64,000 nt of DNA from Candidatus Tectomicrobia bacterium (GTDB taxonomy: Bacteria; UBA8248): contig JACPUR010000001.1 in NCBI GenBank assembly GCA_016192135.1, positions 186,001 to 250,000 on the forward strand, read 5' to 3'. Below the pieces are notes generated by a model. That model saw nothing but the letters and a program-made list of their open reading frames with translations. It searched no databases and was not told where the DNA came from. Of this stretch, positions 16,265-25,108 are shown piece after piece; within the stretch, counting starts at the first letter, position 1; every line of letters starts with the position of its first letter. The translations under genes and the position numbers were made by a program.

Positions 16265-17209
16265 ATGACCCCGAGCGTCATGGAATGCGCCTTTGAGACG
16301 GCCGGCCGGGCCTCCCGGCTGGATCACCTGGACTTCCTGGAGAGCGAGGCCATCGCCATCCTGCGCGAGGCGGTGGGCGAGTCCGAGAGCCCCGCCCTCC
16401 TGTTCTCGGGGGGGAAAGACTCGGCCGTCCTCCTCCGGCTGGCCGAGAAGGCCTTCCGGCCCGGCCGGCTCCCCTTTCCCGTCGTCCACATCGACACCGG
16501 CCACAACTTCCCCGAGGCCATCGCGTTCCGCGACCGCCGGGTGCGGGAACTGGGCGCGCGGCTCATCGTGGGCAGCGTTCAGGCCTCGATCGATCAGGGC
16601 CGGGTGACGCTCCCCCATCCCAAGGCGAGCCGGAACGAGGCCCAGACCGTGACCCTCCTCGACACCATCGAGGCCCACGGCTTCGACGCCCTCTTCGGCG
16701 GGGCCCGCCGGGACGAGGAGAAAGCACGGGCCAAGGAGCGCGTCTTCTCCTTCCGGGACGCTTTCGGCCAATGGAATCCCAAGCGCCAGCGGCCCGAGCT
16801 CTGGGACCTCTACAACGGCCGGGTGCGCAAGGGCGAGCACGTGCGGGTGTTCCCCCTCAGCAACTGGACCGAGCTGGACGTCTGGGAATACATCGCGCGC
16901 GAGGCGGTGGAGCTCCCCTCGCTCTACTACGCCCACGAGCGCGAGGTGGTGGCGCGGCGCGGCCGGCTGCTCGCCATGTGCGAGCTGATCGACCTGGAGG
17001 AGGGGGAGCGGACCGAGCGGCGCACGGTACGCTTCCGCACCGTGGGGGACATGTCCTGCACCCTCCCCGTCGAGTCCCGCGCCCGGACGAACGAGGAGAT
17101 CATCGCCGAGCTACTGGCGGCCGAGCTGACCGAGCGGGGTTCCTCCCGGCTCGACGATCAGACCTCCGAGGCCTCCATGGAGCTCCGCAAGAAGAAGGGA
17201 TACTTCTAG
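16265..17209 (+). CDS. cysD: sulfate adenylyltransferase subunit 2 (CysD)
   Basis: The 314-residue protein is the catalytic ATP-pyrophosphatase half of ATP sulfurylase. The PP-loop SGGKDSA is at 48-54, followed by FPVVHIDTGHNFPE. The RDEEKARAKERVFSFRD block and the closing MELRKKKGYF are typical of CysD. The start at 16265 follows a GGAG-rich leader; an ATG five codons later is the alternative. It lies 34 bases after cysH and two bases before cysN, with which it forms the active complex. Confidence 0.97.
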   Translation: MTPSVMECAFETAGRASRLDHLDFLESEAIAILREAVGESESPALLFSGGKDSAVLLRLAEKAFRPGRLPFPVVHIDTGHNFPEAIAFRDRRVRELGARLIVGSVQASIDQGRVTLPHPKASRNEAQTVTLLDTIEAHGFDALFGGARRDEEKARAKERVFSFRDAFGQWNPKRQRPELWDLYNGRVRKGEHVRVFPLSNWTELDVWEYIAREAVELPSLYYAHEREVVARRGRLLAMCELIDLEEGERTERRTVRFRTVGDMSCTLPVESRARTNEEIIAELLAAELTERGSSRLDDQTSEASMELRKKKGYF

Positions 17210-17211
17210 CC

Positions 17212-18495
17212 ATGAGCGCGCAACCGGCCCCCGCGGCCCTCCTGAACGGGACGAAGGAAGTCCTCCGCGTCGTCGCGGCCGGCAGCGTGGACGACGGCAA
17301 GAGTACCCTCATCGGCCGGCTGCTCTACGACAGTGGCTCCCTGCTCAAGGACCAGATCGACGCCGTGGCGCGCGCGAGCGAGAAGCGCGGGGAGGAGGAG
17401 CTCGACCTCTCCCTCCTGACCGACGGCCTCATCGACGAGCGCGAGCAGGGCATCACCATCGACGTGGCCTACCGCTACTTCGCCACCCCGAAGCGCAAGT
17501 TCATCTTCGCCGACGTGCCGGGCCACGAGCAGTACACCCGCAACATGGCCACCGGCGCGAGCACCGCCGACCTCGGAATCGTCGTCGTGGACGCCCTCAA
17601 GGGCATGACCCGGCAGTCGAGGCGCCACCTCTATCTGCTCAATATCCTCGGGGTGGAGCGGGTGATTGTCGCCGTGAACAAGATGGACCTCGCCGGCTAC
17701 TCCCGGGAAGTCTTCTCGGCCATCCAGGATGATCTGGCCGCCTTCGCGGATCGGATCGGGCTGGAGAATGTCCTCGTCATCCCCGTCTCGGCCCGGCGGG
17801 GGGACAACGTCGTGCACCCGGGCACGAACATGCCCTGGCACGCCGGGCCGCCCCTGCTCGAGTTGCTCGAATCGGTTCCCGCGGCGGCCGAGGGGGAGCC
17901 GGGCCCGCTGCGCTTCCCGGTACAGGGCGTCCTCCGGCCCCGGAGGGATGGGGGCGTCCCCTACCGCCTCTACGCGGGCCAGCTCAAGAGCGGGGCCGTC
18001 CGCCCGGGGGACGAGGTCGTCGTCCATCCCGGCGGCCTGCGCAGCCGGGTGCGCGAGGTGCGCGTCTTCGAGGGCGAGCTTCCGGAGGCCGCCGCCCCCC
18101 GGAGCGTCATGATCGCCCTGGAGGACGAGCTCGACGTCGCCCGCGGCAGCCTCATCGCGGCGGCGGAGGAACCGCCCCGCCTCTCCGACGAGCTGAACGC
18201 CCTCCTGTTCTGGATGGCCGAGCGACCCTTCGACCCGGACCGCACCTGGCTCCTCAAGATCGGCGCCCGCGTCGAGCGCGCCCGGGTGGCGGCGATCCAC
18301 GCCCGGCTCGACGTGGACCGCCAGGCCGAGGAGCCGGGCGGGGCCGTCGGCCTGAACGACATCGCCCGCGTCACCCTGCGCGTCCAGAACCCCATCGCCC
18401 ACGACCCCTACGCGGAGAACCCGGCGACCGGCGCCTTCATCCTCATCGACCCCGACACGAACGACACCGTGGCCGGCGGCACGATCTGCCCCTGA
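17212..18495 (+). CDS. cysN: sulfate adenylyltransferase subunit 1, GTPase (CysN)
   Basis: This 427-residue EF-Tu-like GTPase drives the energetically unfavourable CysD reaction. GTPase motifs are GSVDDGKST (24-32), DEREQGITIDVAYRYF, DVPGHEQY and NKMD. Domains 2 and 3 follow, ending in DTNDTVAGGTI. It lacks the C-terminal CysC kinase found in fused CysNC proteins, in keeping with the APS-specific CysH. The ATG is two bases after the cysD stop. A longer upstream frame overlapping cysD is spurious. Confidence 0.97.
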   Translation: MSAQPAPAALLNGTKEVLRVVAAGSVDDGKSTLIGRLLYDSGSLLKDQIDAVARASEKRGEEELDLSLLTDGLIDEREQGITIDVAYRYFATPKRKFIFADVPGHEQYTRNMATGASTADLGIVVVDALKGMTRQSRRHLYLLNILGVERVIVAVNKMDLAGYSREVFSAIQDDLAAFADRIGLENVLVIPVSARRGDNVVHPGTNMPWHAGPPLLELLESVPAAAEGEPGPLRFPVQGVLRPRRDGGVPYRLYAGQLKSGAVRPGDEVVVHPGGLRSRVREVRVFEGELPEAAAPRSVMIALEDELDVARGSLIAAAEEPPRLSDELNALLFWMAERPFDPDRTWLLKIGARVERARVAAIHARLDVDRQAEEPGGAVGLNDIARVTLRVQNPIAHDPYAENPATGAFILIDPDTNDTVAGGTICP

Positions 18496-18530
18496 ACCCA
18501 TCGGAACCAGCCTGTGCCTGGGCGCGTGCA

Positions 18531-19358
18531 ATGCTTTTTTCCGTAGAGCTGATGGCGATTGGGCTCGGCGTGGGGTTCCTGGCGACGCTGGCCGGGATAG
18601 GAGGAGGGGTGATCCTCACCCCGCTCCTTCTCCTTTTTTTCCCGGACCGTCCGGCCCAAGTCATCGCGGCCGCCTCTCTCTCCGTCGTCGCCCTGAATAC
18701 GCTTTCCGGTTCCATCGCGTACCACCGGATGGGCCGGATCGATCTCAAGACGGCCGCCGCGTACGGAGCCGCCGCATTGCCGGGGATCGTCCTCGGCTCG
18801 CTCGGAACGGCGCATGTCCCCCGGGGGATATTCGACTTTCTCCTGGGTGCGCTCCTTCTCGCCCTCGCCGCCGGGCTCCTCCGGCCGGCCGCCCGCGCGG
18901 CCTCCCGCCGCCTCACGGAAGAGAAGGGTTCGTTCGCGCCGCGCCGGATCGTGGACCGGGACGGCCGCGTGTACGAGTTCCGGTTCCGCTACCGGGCGGG
19001 CATCTGGGTCTGCTCGTGCGTGGCTTTTCTGTCCAGTTTGCTCGGGATAGGCGGCGGCTCGATTTACGTGCCGCTGATGATCCGCTTCCTCCACATTCCT
19101 CCCCACATCGCGACGGCCACCTCACAAGGCCTGCTGCTCATCACCTCCTCGGCCGCGGTGCTGGTCCACTTTCTGCGAGGGAACCTCGCCCGCGACCTGA
19201 TCGTCCCCCTCGCCCTGGGGGTGGTCTGCGGGGCGCAGGGCGGGGCGGCGGTTTCGGGCCGCCTCCGCTCCACCTCTCTGACGCGCGTCCTGGCGTGCCT
19301 GCTGATCTTCGTGTCGGCCAGGATCCTGCTGCAGGGGGCGAAGGCGTTCCTGGGCTGA
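18531..19358 (+). CDS. TauE/SafE-family sulfite exporter-like permease
   Basis: The 275-residue membrane protein has about eight hydrophobic segments in two halves, each with the family glycine motif (LATLAGIGGGVILTP and LSSLLGIGGGSIYVP). Family members move sulfite, sulfonates or other organic anions. A hydrophilic loop of about 35 residues separates the halves. It starts 35 bases after cysN, so it belongs to the operon and may expel excess sulfite or take up a sulfur anion. An alternative ATG lies seven codons downstream; neither start has a strong ribosome site. Confidence 0.88.
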   Translation: MLFSVELMAIGLGVGFLATLAGIGGGVILTPLLLLFFPDRPAQVIAAASLSVVALNTLSGSIAYHRMGRIDLKTAAAYGAAALPGIVLGSLGTAHVPRGIFDFLLGALLLALAAGLLRPAARAASRRLTEEKGSFAPRRIVDRDGRVYEFRFRYRAGIWVCSCVAFLSSLLGIGGGSIYVPLMIRFLHIPPHIATATSQGLLLITSSAAVLVHFLRGNLARDLIVPLALGVVCGAQGGAAVSGRLRSTSLTRVLACLLIFVSARILLQGAKAFLG

Positions 19359-19465
19359 GCGCCGCCCGCGGCCGGCTCCCCCCTCCCTTCCCTCCGCCTC
19401 CCCGCCGGGGTAATCTGTCCGCCGGCCTTTCGGCGGACGCCCGCGCGGCGAGAGGGGGAAAGGGA

Positions 19466-21544
19466 ATGGCCCGGCCACCGCTGTCCCGGCGCCGCAACAT
19501 CGGCATCATCTCCCACATCGACGCAGGCAAGACGACCACCACCGAGCGCATCCTCTTCTACTCGGGCGCCATCCACCGCATCGGCGAGGTGGACGAGGGC
19601 TCGGCCACCACCGACTGGATGCCCCAGGAGCGCGAGCGCGGCATCTCCATCACCGCCGCCGCCGTCACCTGCCCCTGGAAGGACCACGAGATCACCATCA
19701 TCGACACCCCCGGCCACGTGGACTTCACCATCGAGGTGGAGCGCAGCCTCCGCGTGCTCGACGGCGCCGTCGCCATCTTCAGCGCCGTCGAGGGCGTCGA
19801 GCCCCAGAGCGAGACGGTCTGGCGCCAGGCCGAGCAGTTCCGCGTCCCCCGCATCGCCTACATCAACAAGCTCGACCGCACCGGGGCCGACTTCGACCGC
19901 GCCGTGGCCATGATGCGCGAGAAACTGGGGGCGCGGACCATCCTCATGCAGCTCCCGGACGGGGAGGGGGACCGCTACCGGGGGCAGGTGGACATCCTGA
20001 CCGGGGACTACCTCGAATGGGAGGACGCCGACGAGGGCCGCACCCTCCGCCGCCGCCCCGCCGAGGGGGAGCTCGCTGCCCGCGCGGCGGCGCTCCGCGA
20101 GGCCGCGGCCGAGGCCGCCGCCGACTTCGACGAGGACCTGATGGCCGCCTTCCTGGACGGGAAGCCCGTCGAGGCCGAGGCCCTGAAGCGCGGGTTGCGC
20201 AAGGGGGTGCTGGCCGGGAAGCTCGTCCCCGTCCTCTGCGGCTCCTCCTTGCGGAACCGGGGGGTGCAGCCCCTCCTCGACGCCGTGGTGGACTACCTGC
20301 CCTCGCCCCTCGATGTGCCCCCCGCCGGAGGCCTCCGCCCGCCCAAGGAGGGGGAGGAAGGCCCGGGCGAGCCCGAGGCGCGCCCCCCCGACCCGGACGC
20401 CCCCTTCTCCGCCCTGGTCTTCAAGGTGCAGATGGACGAGGGCCGCCGCCTCACCTACCTCCGCGTCTACAGCGGCCGGCTCGCCTCGGGCGCCCCGGTC
20501 TACAACAGCGCCCGCAAGACGGCCGAGCGCGCCGCCCGGCTCTTCCGCATGTACTCCCACAAGCGCGAGCGCATCGAGGAGGTGGGCCCGGGCGACATCG
20601 CGGCGGCGGCCGGCTTCCGCTACGCCGCCACGGGCGACACCCTCTGCGACGAGGCGCACCCCGTGGCCTTCGAGCCCATCCGCGCCCCCCACCCCGTCAT
20701 CTCCATCGCGGTCGAGGCGCGCGACTCGGCCGGGGCCAGGAAGCTCGAGGAGGCCCTGGAGAAGCTCAAGGCCGAGGATCCCACCTTCCACGCCCGGCGC
20801 GACCCGGACACCGGCCAGGTGGTGATGAGCGGCATGGGGGAGCTCCACCTCGACGTCCTCACCCGGCGCATCGGGGAGGAGTTCGGGGTGGACGTGCGGG
20901 TCGGCAAGCCCCGCGTGGTCTACCGCGAGACCATCCTCCGGGCCGAGGAGGCCGAGGCCATCTACGACCGCGAACTGGCGGGGAAGCCCCAGTACGCCCG
21001 GGTGCGGGTGCGCGCCGCCCCCGCCCCGGGGGCGGGCGTCTCGGTCGGGAGCCGGGTGCGGGCCCTGGAGGAGGGGGGCACCCTCCCCCGCAAGCTCCTC
21101 AGCGCGGCGCTCGAGTCCCTCAAGGCCTCGGCCGGGGGCGGCCCCATGGCGGGCTACGAGATGACCGACGTGGCGATCGAGCTCTCGGACGCGGACTACG
21201 ACCCCGCCCGGGGCACCGAGGCCGCCTTCGCCCTGGCCGCCTCCCACGCCTTCATCGAGGCCTGCCGCAAGGCGGGGGGGGTGCTGCTCGAGCCCGTCAT
21301 GGCGGTCGAGGCGGTGACGCCCGAGGAGTTCCTGGGGGCCGTCATCGGGGACCTCAACGCGCGGGGCGGGCGCATCGAGCGCATCGAGGAGCGCGGGGGC
21401 GCCGCCCCCTTCCAGATCGTGCGCGCCAGCGTGCCCCTCGCCCGCATGTTCGGCTACTCCACCTCGCTGCGCTCCGTCACCCAGGGGCGCGCCACCTTCA
21501 CCATGGTCTTCGCGCGGTACGAGAAGAGCGAGATGGGGGGGTAG
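19466..21544 (+). CDS. fusA: translation elongation factor G paralogue
   Basis: The 692-residue GTPase has all G motifs: HIDAGKTT (17-24), RGISIT, DTPGHVD, NKLD and GSS. Domains II-V follow, including the GMGELHLDV and FGYSTSLRS blocks. The switch region reads MPQERERGIS where canonical EF-G has QEQERGIT. There are no rpsL, rpsG or tuf genes beside it. It is therefore likely a second EF-G copy (EF-G2-like), with a role in translocation or recycling still to be shown. Coding bias is extremely GC-rich. The stop is only three bases from the AT-richer AlbA_2 gene. Confidence 0.93.
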   Translation: MARPPLSRRRNIGIISHIDAGKTTTTERILFYSGAIHRIGEVDEGSATTDWMPQERERGISITAAAVTCPWKDHEITIIDTPGHVDFTIEVERSLRVLDGAVAIFSAVEGVEPQSETVWRQAEQFRVPRIAYINKLDRTGADFDRAVAMMREKLGARTILMQLPDGEGDRYRGQVDILTGDYLEWEDADEGRTLRRRPAEGELAARAAALREAAAEAAADFDEDLMAAFLDGKPVEAEALKRGLRKGVLAGKLVPVLCGSSLRNRGVQPLLDAVVDYLPSPLDVPPAGGLRPPKEGEEGPGEPEARPPDPDAPFSALVFKVQMDEGRRLTYLRVYSGRLASGAPVYNSARKTAERAARLFRMYSHKRERIEEVGPGDIAAAAGFRYAATGDTLCDEAHPVAFEPIRAPHPVISIAVEARDSAGARKLEEALEKLKAEDPTFHARRDPDTGQVVMSGMGELHLDVLTRRIGEEFGVDVRVGKPRVVYRETILRAEEAEAIYDRELAGKPQYARVRVRAAPAPGAGVSVGSRVRALEEGGTLPRKLLSAALESLKASAGGGPMAGYEMTDVAIELSDADYDPARGTEAAFALAASHAFIEACRKAGGVLLEPVMAVEAVTPEEFLGAVIGDLNARGGRIERIEERGGAAPFQIVRASVPLARMFGYSTSLRSVTQGRATFTMVFARYEKSEMGG

Positions 21545-21547
21545 GGG

Positions 21548-22774
21548 ATGATTCTAAACAAGCCTGTTCAAGATATAACGTTTGAAGATGTTGACTTGTT
21601 CTGTGGCGAGCGTCCTAAAGAAAGTCATTTCTTGGACTATAAGGAAAACTTTCCGAGAGATTTGGAAAAGACCATCGCTGCGATGGCCAATACATTTGGC
21701 GGACTCATTTTAATTGGTGTCGCAGAAGACGATGAGGGATGCCCCGTTCTTCCCATAGCAGGCATTGAATTTGAGAGAGGTTTGGAGGAGAGGGTAATTC
21801 AAAAAGTTTTGTCCAATATTTATCCTCCCTTTGTGCCAGAGGTTAAGGCATGCGTTCGTGAAGCTGATCAAAAAACGGTTGTGGTCATTAAAATAGCCCA
21901 AAGTCAAGCTACCCCACACGCCATAGCCGGGAGAAGAGAAATCTATCTGAGAACTGGAAACAGAAATCACCCAGAAGATATTGCAACTTTAGAGCGGCAC
22001 GAATGGCTACGTGATCGCAGAGCGCTGTCTGTCCAGTTGAAAGAACGAATACTGAATGCGTCCAGGGAAAGGGCAAGCAAACTATATAATGAGTGGTTGG
22101 TTACGAATCCTCCAAGACCTGGCGAGCAGTGGCATTCATTTGAAGATGCGTTGCTGGAATTTTATGCTGTCCCAAAGTTTCCGTATGAAATATATGGGAC
22201 ACCGCCGCGATGTGAACAATTGAGGCGCGATTTCGCGGTCAGGGATTATTCTAGAACATTTGATTCGTTTCCCTTTGAGGCGGGTTCACGCAGGATAACT
22301 CAGGATTCGGCTATTCGGATATTGGTTTGCGACAATCGGAAGCACTACTATTTCGAGACTGGAATCTACGGAAATATTTTTTACCGGCAAGGGCTCCTGA
22401 GGGAAGAAGGTGGCACTCAGTTCATTCGTGCTTGGGAAATTATTGCTAGGCTGGATCAGGTTCTGAGCTATGCGACGGCGGTATATCGAGAATTCGGTTT
22501 CAGTGGTGCCATTGATCTAGGACTAAGAATTACTGTTCGTGGAGGATGGCCATTAAGAGAGATTGATTTTGGAGGTGCACCTCCGCTGAGCCCTTTCCAT
22601 AATCCACTTGATCCCGCGATATCTCATTTTTGCGAAGCGCCTGTTGCGCAGCTACAAGCAGTAGAGGCTAGAGGTGAAATAATTGCAGATATTTTTCGAG
22701 CTGTTGCGTGGGGATTTGATTGGAATCCTCCACTGAATATTGTGCAGCGATATTTTGACAGACACAGACGTTGA
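21548..22774 (+). CDS. AlbA_2/Schlafen-like domain protein, probably acquired
   Basis: The 408-residue product has an N-terminal AlbA_2 (Schlafen-like, divergent AAA-4) domain at about 20-150. It is recognisable from ESHFLDYKENFP, ANTFGGLILIGVAED and RREIYLRTGNRN. The remaining 250 residues are Tyr/Phe-rich and unrecognised, possibly an effector or sensor. Codon use is strikingly AT-richer than every neighbour (TTT, ATT, AAA common), indicating horizontal transfer. AlbA_2 proteins often occur in defence or mobile loci, acting as nucleic-acid-binding or regulatory modules. The gene begins three bases after the EF-G stop and is followed by fragments, so this is an insertion point. Confidence 0.85.
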   Translation: MILNKPVQDITFEDVDLFCGERPKESHFLDYKENFPRDLEKTIAAMANTFGGLILIGVAEDDEGCPVLPIAGIEFERGLEERVIQKVLSNIYPPFVPEVKACVREADQKTVVVIKIAQSQATPHAIAGRREIYLRTGNRNHPEDIATLERHEWLRDRRALSVQLKERILNASRERASKLYNEWLVTNPPRPGEQWHSFEDALLEFYAVPKFPYEIYGTPPRCEQLRRDFAVRDYSRTFDSFPFEAGSRRITQDSAIRILVCDNRKHYYFETGIYGNIFYRQGLLREEGGTQFIRAWEIIARLDQVLSYATAVYREFGFSGAIDLGLRITVRGGWPLREIDFGGAPPLSPFHNPLDPAISHFCEAPVAQLQAVEARGEIIADIFRAVAWGFDWNPPLNIVQRYFDRHRR

Positions 22775-22823
22775 GTCGTCCCCAATCCGGGGTGGGCGGA
22801 CCTTGCCCCGGGGCGGTCCTTGT

Positions 22824-22849
22824 AGATTCCTCGCTGCGCTCGGAATGAC
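22824..22849. repeat. half copy of the dispersed GTCATTCC palindrome family
   Basis: The 26 bases match the right-hand arm of the elements at 38085-38170 and 44398-44486 (AGATTCCTCGC...CGGAATGAC). The left arm is missing, in keeping with breakage at the insertion scar. Confidence 0.65.
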
Positions 22850-22871
22850 ACCTTCGCGTGAGGGGTATCCC

Positions 22872-22958
22872 ATGACCCGCATCCGCTACCTGGGGGTTTC
22901 GGCGTTCGAGATCGTGACGGGGGAGGGGCGCGGACACTGCTTTGCTCGATCCACCTGA
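22872..22958 (+). pseudogene. truncated N-terminus of an UlaG-like metallo-hydrolase
   Basis: ATG at 22872 encodes MTRIRYLGVSAFEIVTGEG and then diverges to a stop after 28 codons. This opening strand pattern (IRYLGxSAFEI) is typical of UlaG/YcaO-type MBL hydrolases (usual length more than 200). The HxHxDH metal site never appears. It is a broken remnant next to the acquired AlbA_2 gene. Confidence 0.55.
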
Positions 22959-23142
22959 CTGCCCCTTCCTCCCCCGGCAAACAAACCCCAAAAACGCGCC
23001 GCTTTCTTTCTTCGCCTTCCTCCGGTAAGGTGTCCCCCAAGTTTCAAAATGCGCAGCTCCATTTGATGAGCCGCTCATGCGGGCTTCGCCAAAGCTGCCG
23101 CCGTTCATCGTGTGCCGTTTCGTTTGATGGGAGGAGCGATTG

Positions 23143-23517
23143 ATGGATATGCAGAAGATTCGAGACAACTGGAACGCGGCCAAGCCCTACCTGAAGGGCG
23201 CGGCCGCGGGCCTCATCGCCGGGCCCCTCTTCTCGCTCTACATGGGCTGGGTGGTCACCTCGGGGAACGCGGCGGGCAAGGTTGAGGCGGCGCTGGTGAG
23301 CGCGCGGGCGTCGATATGCGTGGCGCGGGCCCGGGCGGCGTCAACGGGGAAGGATCCCTCCACCTTGGACTGGAGCGCGCGGAGCAAGCTGGCCGAGAAG
23401 TGGGCGGTGATGCCGGGCCAGGCGGGCGAGGCGGAATACGCGGTCGCGAGCGCCTGCGCGGAGAAGCTGGCGGAGCCGGTGAAGGAGGTTTCCTCCAAGG
23501 CGGAGAAGCCTTCGTAG
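23143..23517 (+). CDS. small membrane-anchored protein, tandem family copy 1
   Basis: The 124-residue protein has one membrane segment (about 17-40, AAAGLIAGPLFSLYMGWVV). A soluble part follows with SARASICVARARA, LDWSARSKLAEKWAVMPG and EYAVASACAEKLAEPV. Two Cys residues (in SICVARA and SACAEKL) are conserved in all three tandem copies. The start at ATG 23143 follows GGGAGGAG; a TTG one codon earlier is possible. I recognise no known family. A perfect terminator follows at 23590. The domain faces the periplasm or cytosol depending on topology, which the sequence does not settle. Confidence 0.8.
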   Translation: MDMQKIRDNWNAAKPYLKGAAAGLIAGPLFSLYMGWVVTSGNAAGKVEAALVSARASICVARARAASTGKDPSTLDWSARSKLAEKWAVMPGQAGEAEYAVASACAEKLAEPVKEVSSKAEKPS

Positions 23518-23589
23518 GGGCGCTTCCGGAAGCTTGGGCTCGAGGCGCCGCTTGGAGATGCGGGGCCGCGCGAGGCGGAGATCCGGATG

Positions 23590-23621
23590 CGGGGCGGGCT
23601 TCGGCCCGCCCCGTTTTTTTT
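23590..23621 (+). terminator. Rho-independent terminator after tandem copy 1
   Basis: Stem CGGGGCGGGC / GCCCGCCCCG with loop TTCG is followed by eight T. The stem is identical to those at 24199 and 24885. Confidence 0.92.
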
Positions 23622-23779
23622 CGGACGAAGAGGCGTTTCTTGAGGGCCGACGCCGGTTTCCGCGCCCTGCTGAAATCCCTCCTTGCTTTCCGGCCCATTT
23701 ACGATACTATGAGCCATGGCATAGAAAATGAAACGGGTTTTCGTGTGCCGCCGATGTCTCGGAGTTCGCGGAGCGCAAA

Positions 23780-24160
23780 ATGAATTTCCTGAAGAACGTG
23801 CAGGCGCAGTGGAACGCGTGGGTGCCTTTCATGAAGGGCGCGGCGGTGGGCGTCATCGTTGGGCCGCTCTTCACTCTCTACATGGGCTGGATGGTGACTT
23901 CCGGGAACGTGACGGGGCAGGTGGAAGCCGCCTTGGTCAACGCGCGGGCCTCGATCTGCGTGGCGCGCGCCCGGGCGGCGGAGGCGGCGGTGAAGGATCC
24001 CTCCTCCCTCGACTGGAGCGCACGGCGGGCCCTCGCGGAGAAGTGGTCGCTGATGCCCGGCCAGAAGGCGGGGACGGCGGAGTACGCGGTCACCAACGCG
24101 TGCGCGGAGATGCTCGCGGAGCCGGTGAAGAATATCTCGAAGAAGGAGACGCCCTCCTAG
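23780..24160 (+). CDS. small membrane-anchored protein, tandem family copy 2
   Basis: This 126-residue paralogue of the preceding gene is highly similar along its length. It has the same anchor (GVIVGPLFTLYMGWMV), ARASICVARARA, LDWSARRALAEKWSLMPG and EYAVTNACAEMLAEPV blocks. The ATG follows CGGAG. It has its own terminator at 24199, and a 260-base spacer separates it from copy 1, so each copy appears to be a separate transcription unit. Both conserved Cys residues are present. No function can be assigned. Confidence 0.8.
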   Translation: MNFLKNVQAQWNAWVPFMKGAAVGVIVGPLFTLYMGWMVTSGNVTGQVEAALVNARASICVARARAAEAAVKDPSSLDWSARRALAEKWSLMPGQKAGTAEYAVTNACAEMLAEPVKNISKKETPS

Positions 24161-24198
24161 GGAGCGCGTTAGCGCGATAGCAGCGGACAACCTTTGAG

Positions 24199-24230
24199 CG
24201 GGGCGGGCTCCGGCCCGCCCCGGTTTTTTT
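24199..24230 (+). terminator. Rho-independent terminator after tandem copy 2
   Basis: Stem CGGGGCGGGC / GCCCGCCCCG with loop TCCG is followed by seven T. Confidence 0.92.
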
Positions 24231-24474
24231 GCGCCGGTTTACGGCGGCGTGAGCTTGGCTTCGCTCTGCGTTTCCTGGGAAACCCCCGCTCGCGGGCGCC
24301 CCGCGCCCGGGCGATATTGAGGGCCAAGAGGGTTTGCCTTCCCGCCGGATGGGATATCCGGGCGGAGGCGCCTGGGTCTTTTCGGTTTTCTTCATGAATT
24401 GCCGGTGGACGCGCTGCCCGCTGGTTCGCATGGGGTTCGCGCGCCGCCGCGGTGCCGCCGTGCGGAGTGCGGAA

Positions 24475-24867
24475 ATGCGCAGATCGGGAGCCGGTTTCGG
24501 CATCTTCTTGACGGGCCTGGTGATCGGCTTGATCGCCGGCCCCGTCATCGGTGTGTGGCTCGGGTTCATGGCGTACAAGGGGGAGAGGGCGGATGTGGCG
24601 CGGCGCGCGGGCCAGCAGACAAGCCTGCGCGACGCCCTGGTGAGCGTCCAGGCGTCGCTCTGCGCGGTGCGCGCGCGAACGGAGGTGCCGAACCCGGCCG
24701 GCCTGGACTATAACGAGCGGTGGAAGCTCGCCGAGAGGTGGGCGGTGATGGCCGGGGAGCTGCAGGGCGAGGCGGACAACCAGGTGAAGCACGCCTGCGC
24801 GGAGCTCCTGGCCCAGGCCCCGACCGATCCGCCGGCCGGGCAGCAGTCCCAGCGCCCGCCCTCCTAG
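24475..24867 (+). CDS. small membrane-anchored protein, divergent tandem copy 3
   Basis: The 130-residue product shares the layout of the two preceding genes: anchor at about 7-30 (FLTGLVIGLIAGPVIGVWLG), then VSVQASLCAVRAR, LDYNERWKLAERWAVMAG and VKHACAELLA. Both Cys positions are kept. It is clearly the most diverged copy. ATG 24475 with CGGAG upstream gives a length matching its paralogues; an earlier in-frame ATG at 24334 would add 47 unrelated residues. It ends with its own copy of the terminator. Confidence 0.78.
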   Translation: MRRSGAGFGIFLTGLVIGLIAGPVIGVWLGFMAYKGERADVARRAGQQTSLRDALVSVQASLCAVRARTEVPNPAGLDYNERWKLAERWAVMAGELQGEADNQVKHACAELLAQAPTDPPAGQQSQRPPS

Positions 24868-24884
24868 GAGGGGCGCGGGCGGGA

Positions 24885-24914
24885 CGGGGCGGGCCAAGCC
24901 CGCCCCGTTTTTTT
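24885..24914 (+). terminator. Rho-independent terminator after tandem copy 3
   Basis: Stem CGGGGCGGGC / GCCCGCCCCG with loop CAA is followed by seven T. It also separates this array from the transporter array. Confidence 0.92.
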
Positions 24915-25108
24915 GCGCGCGCGCCGCCACCTTGAGCATCGCCTCGGCGCGCGCGAATGCCGGAGTCCGCCGCGAGGCCCACGCGGCCTCCAAGGGCGGA
25001 CTCGCCGGCGGCGGGCCCCTGCGCCTCGCGCCGGGGGGCCGCATCTGCTAGGGTCTTCCCCGCCCCGGCCACGCCTGCTCCCGGCCCCGCGCAGGAAGGA
25101 CCGCCCGA

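Larger units (their letters stand above)
22775..23142. other. scar region after the acquired gene
   Basis: This 368-base interval has no intact gene. It holds half of a dispersed palindrome at 22824-22849 (TTCCTCGCTGCGCTCGGAAT core) and a truncated hydrolase start at 22872-22958. The rest is a spacer that includes the leader and GGAGG ribosome site of the next gene. It looks like a junction left by recombination. Confidence 0.6.

Noticed and set aside
19466-21544. Housekeeping EF-G in a str operon
   Set aside because: No ribosomal protein or tuf genes are adjacent and the switch motif differs, so a paralogue is more likely, although this is not proven.
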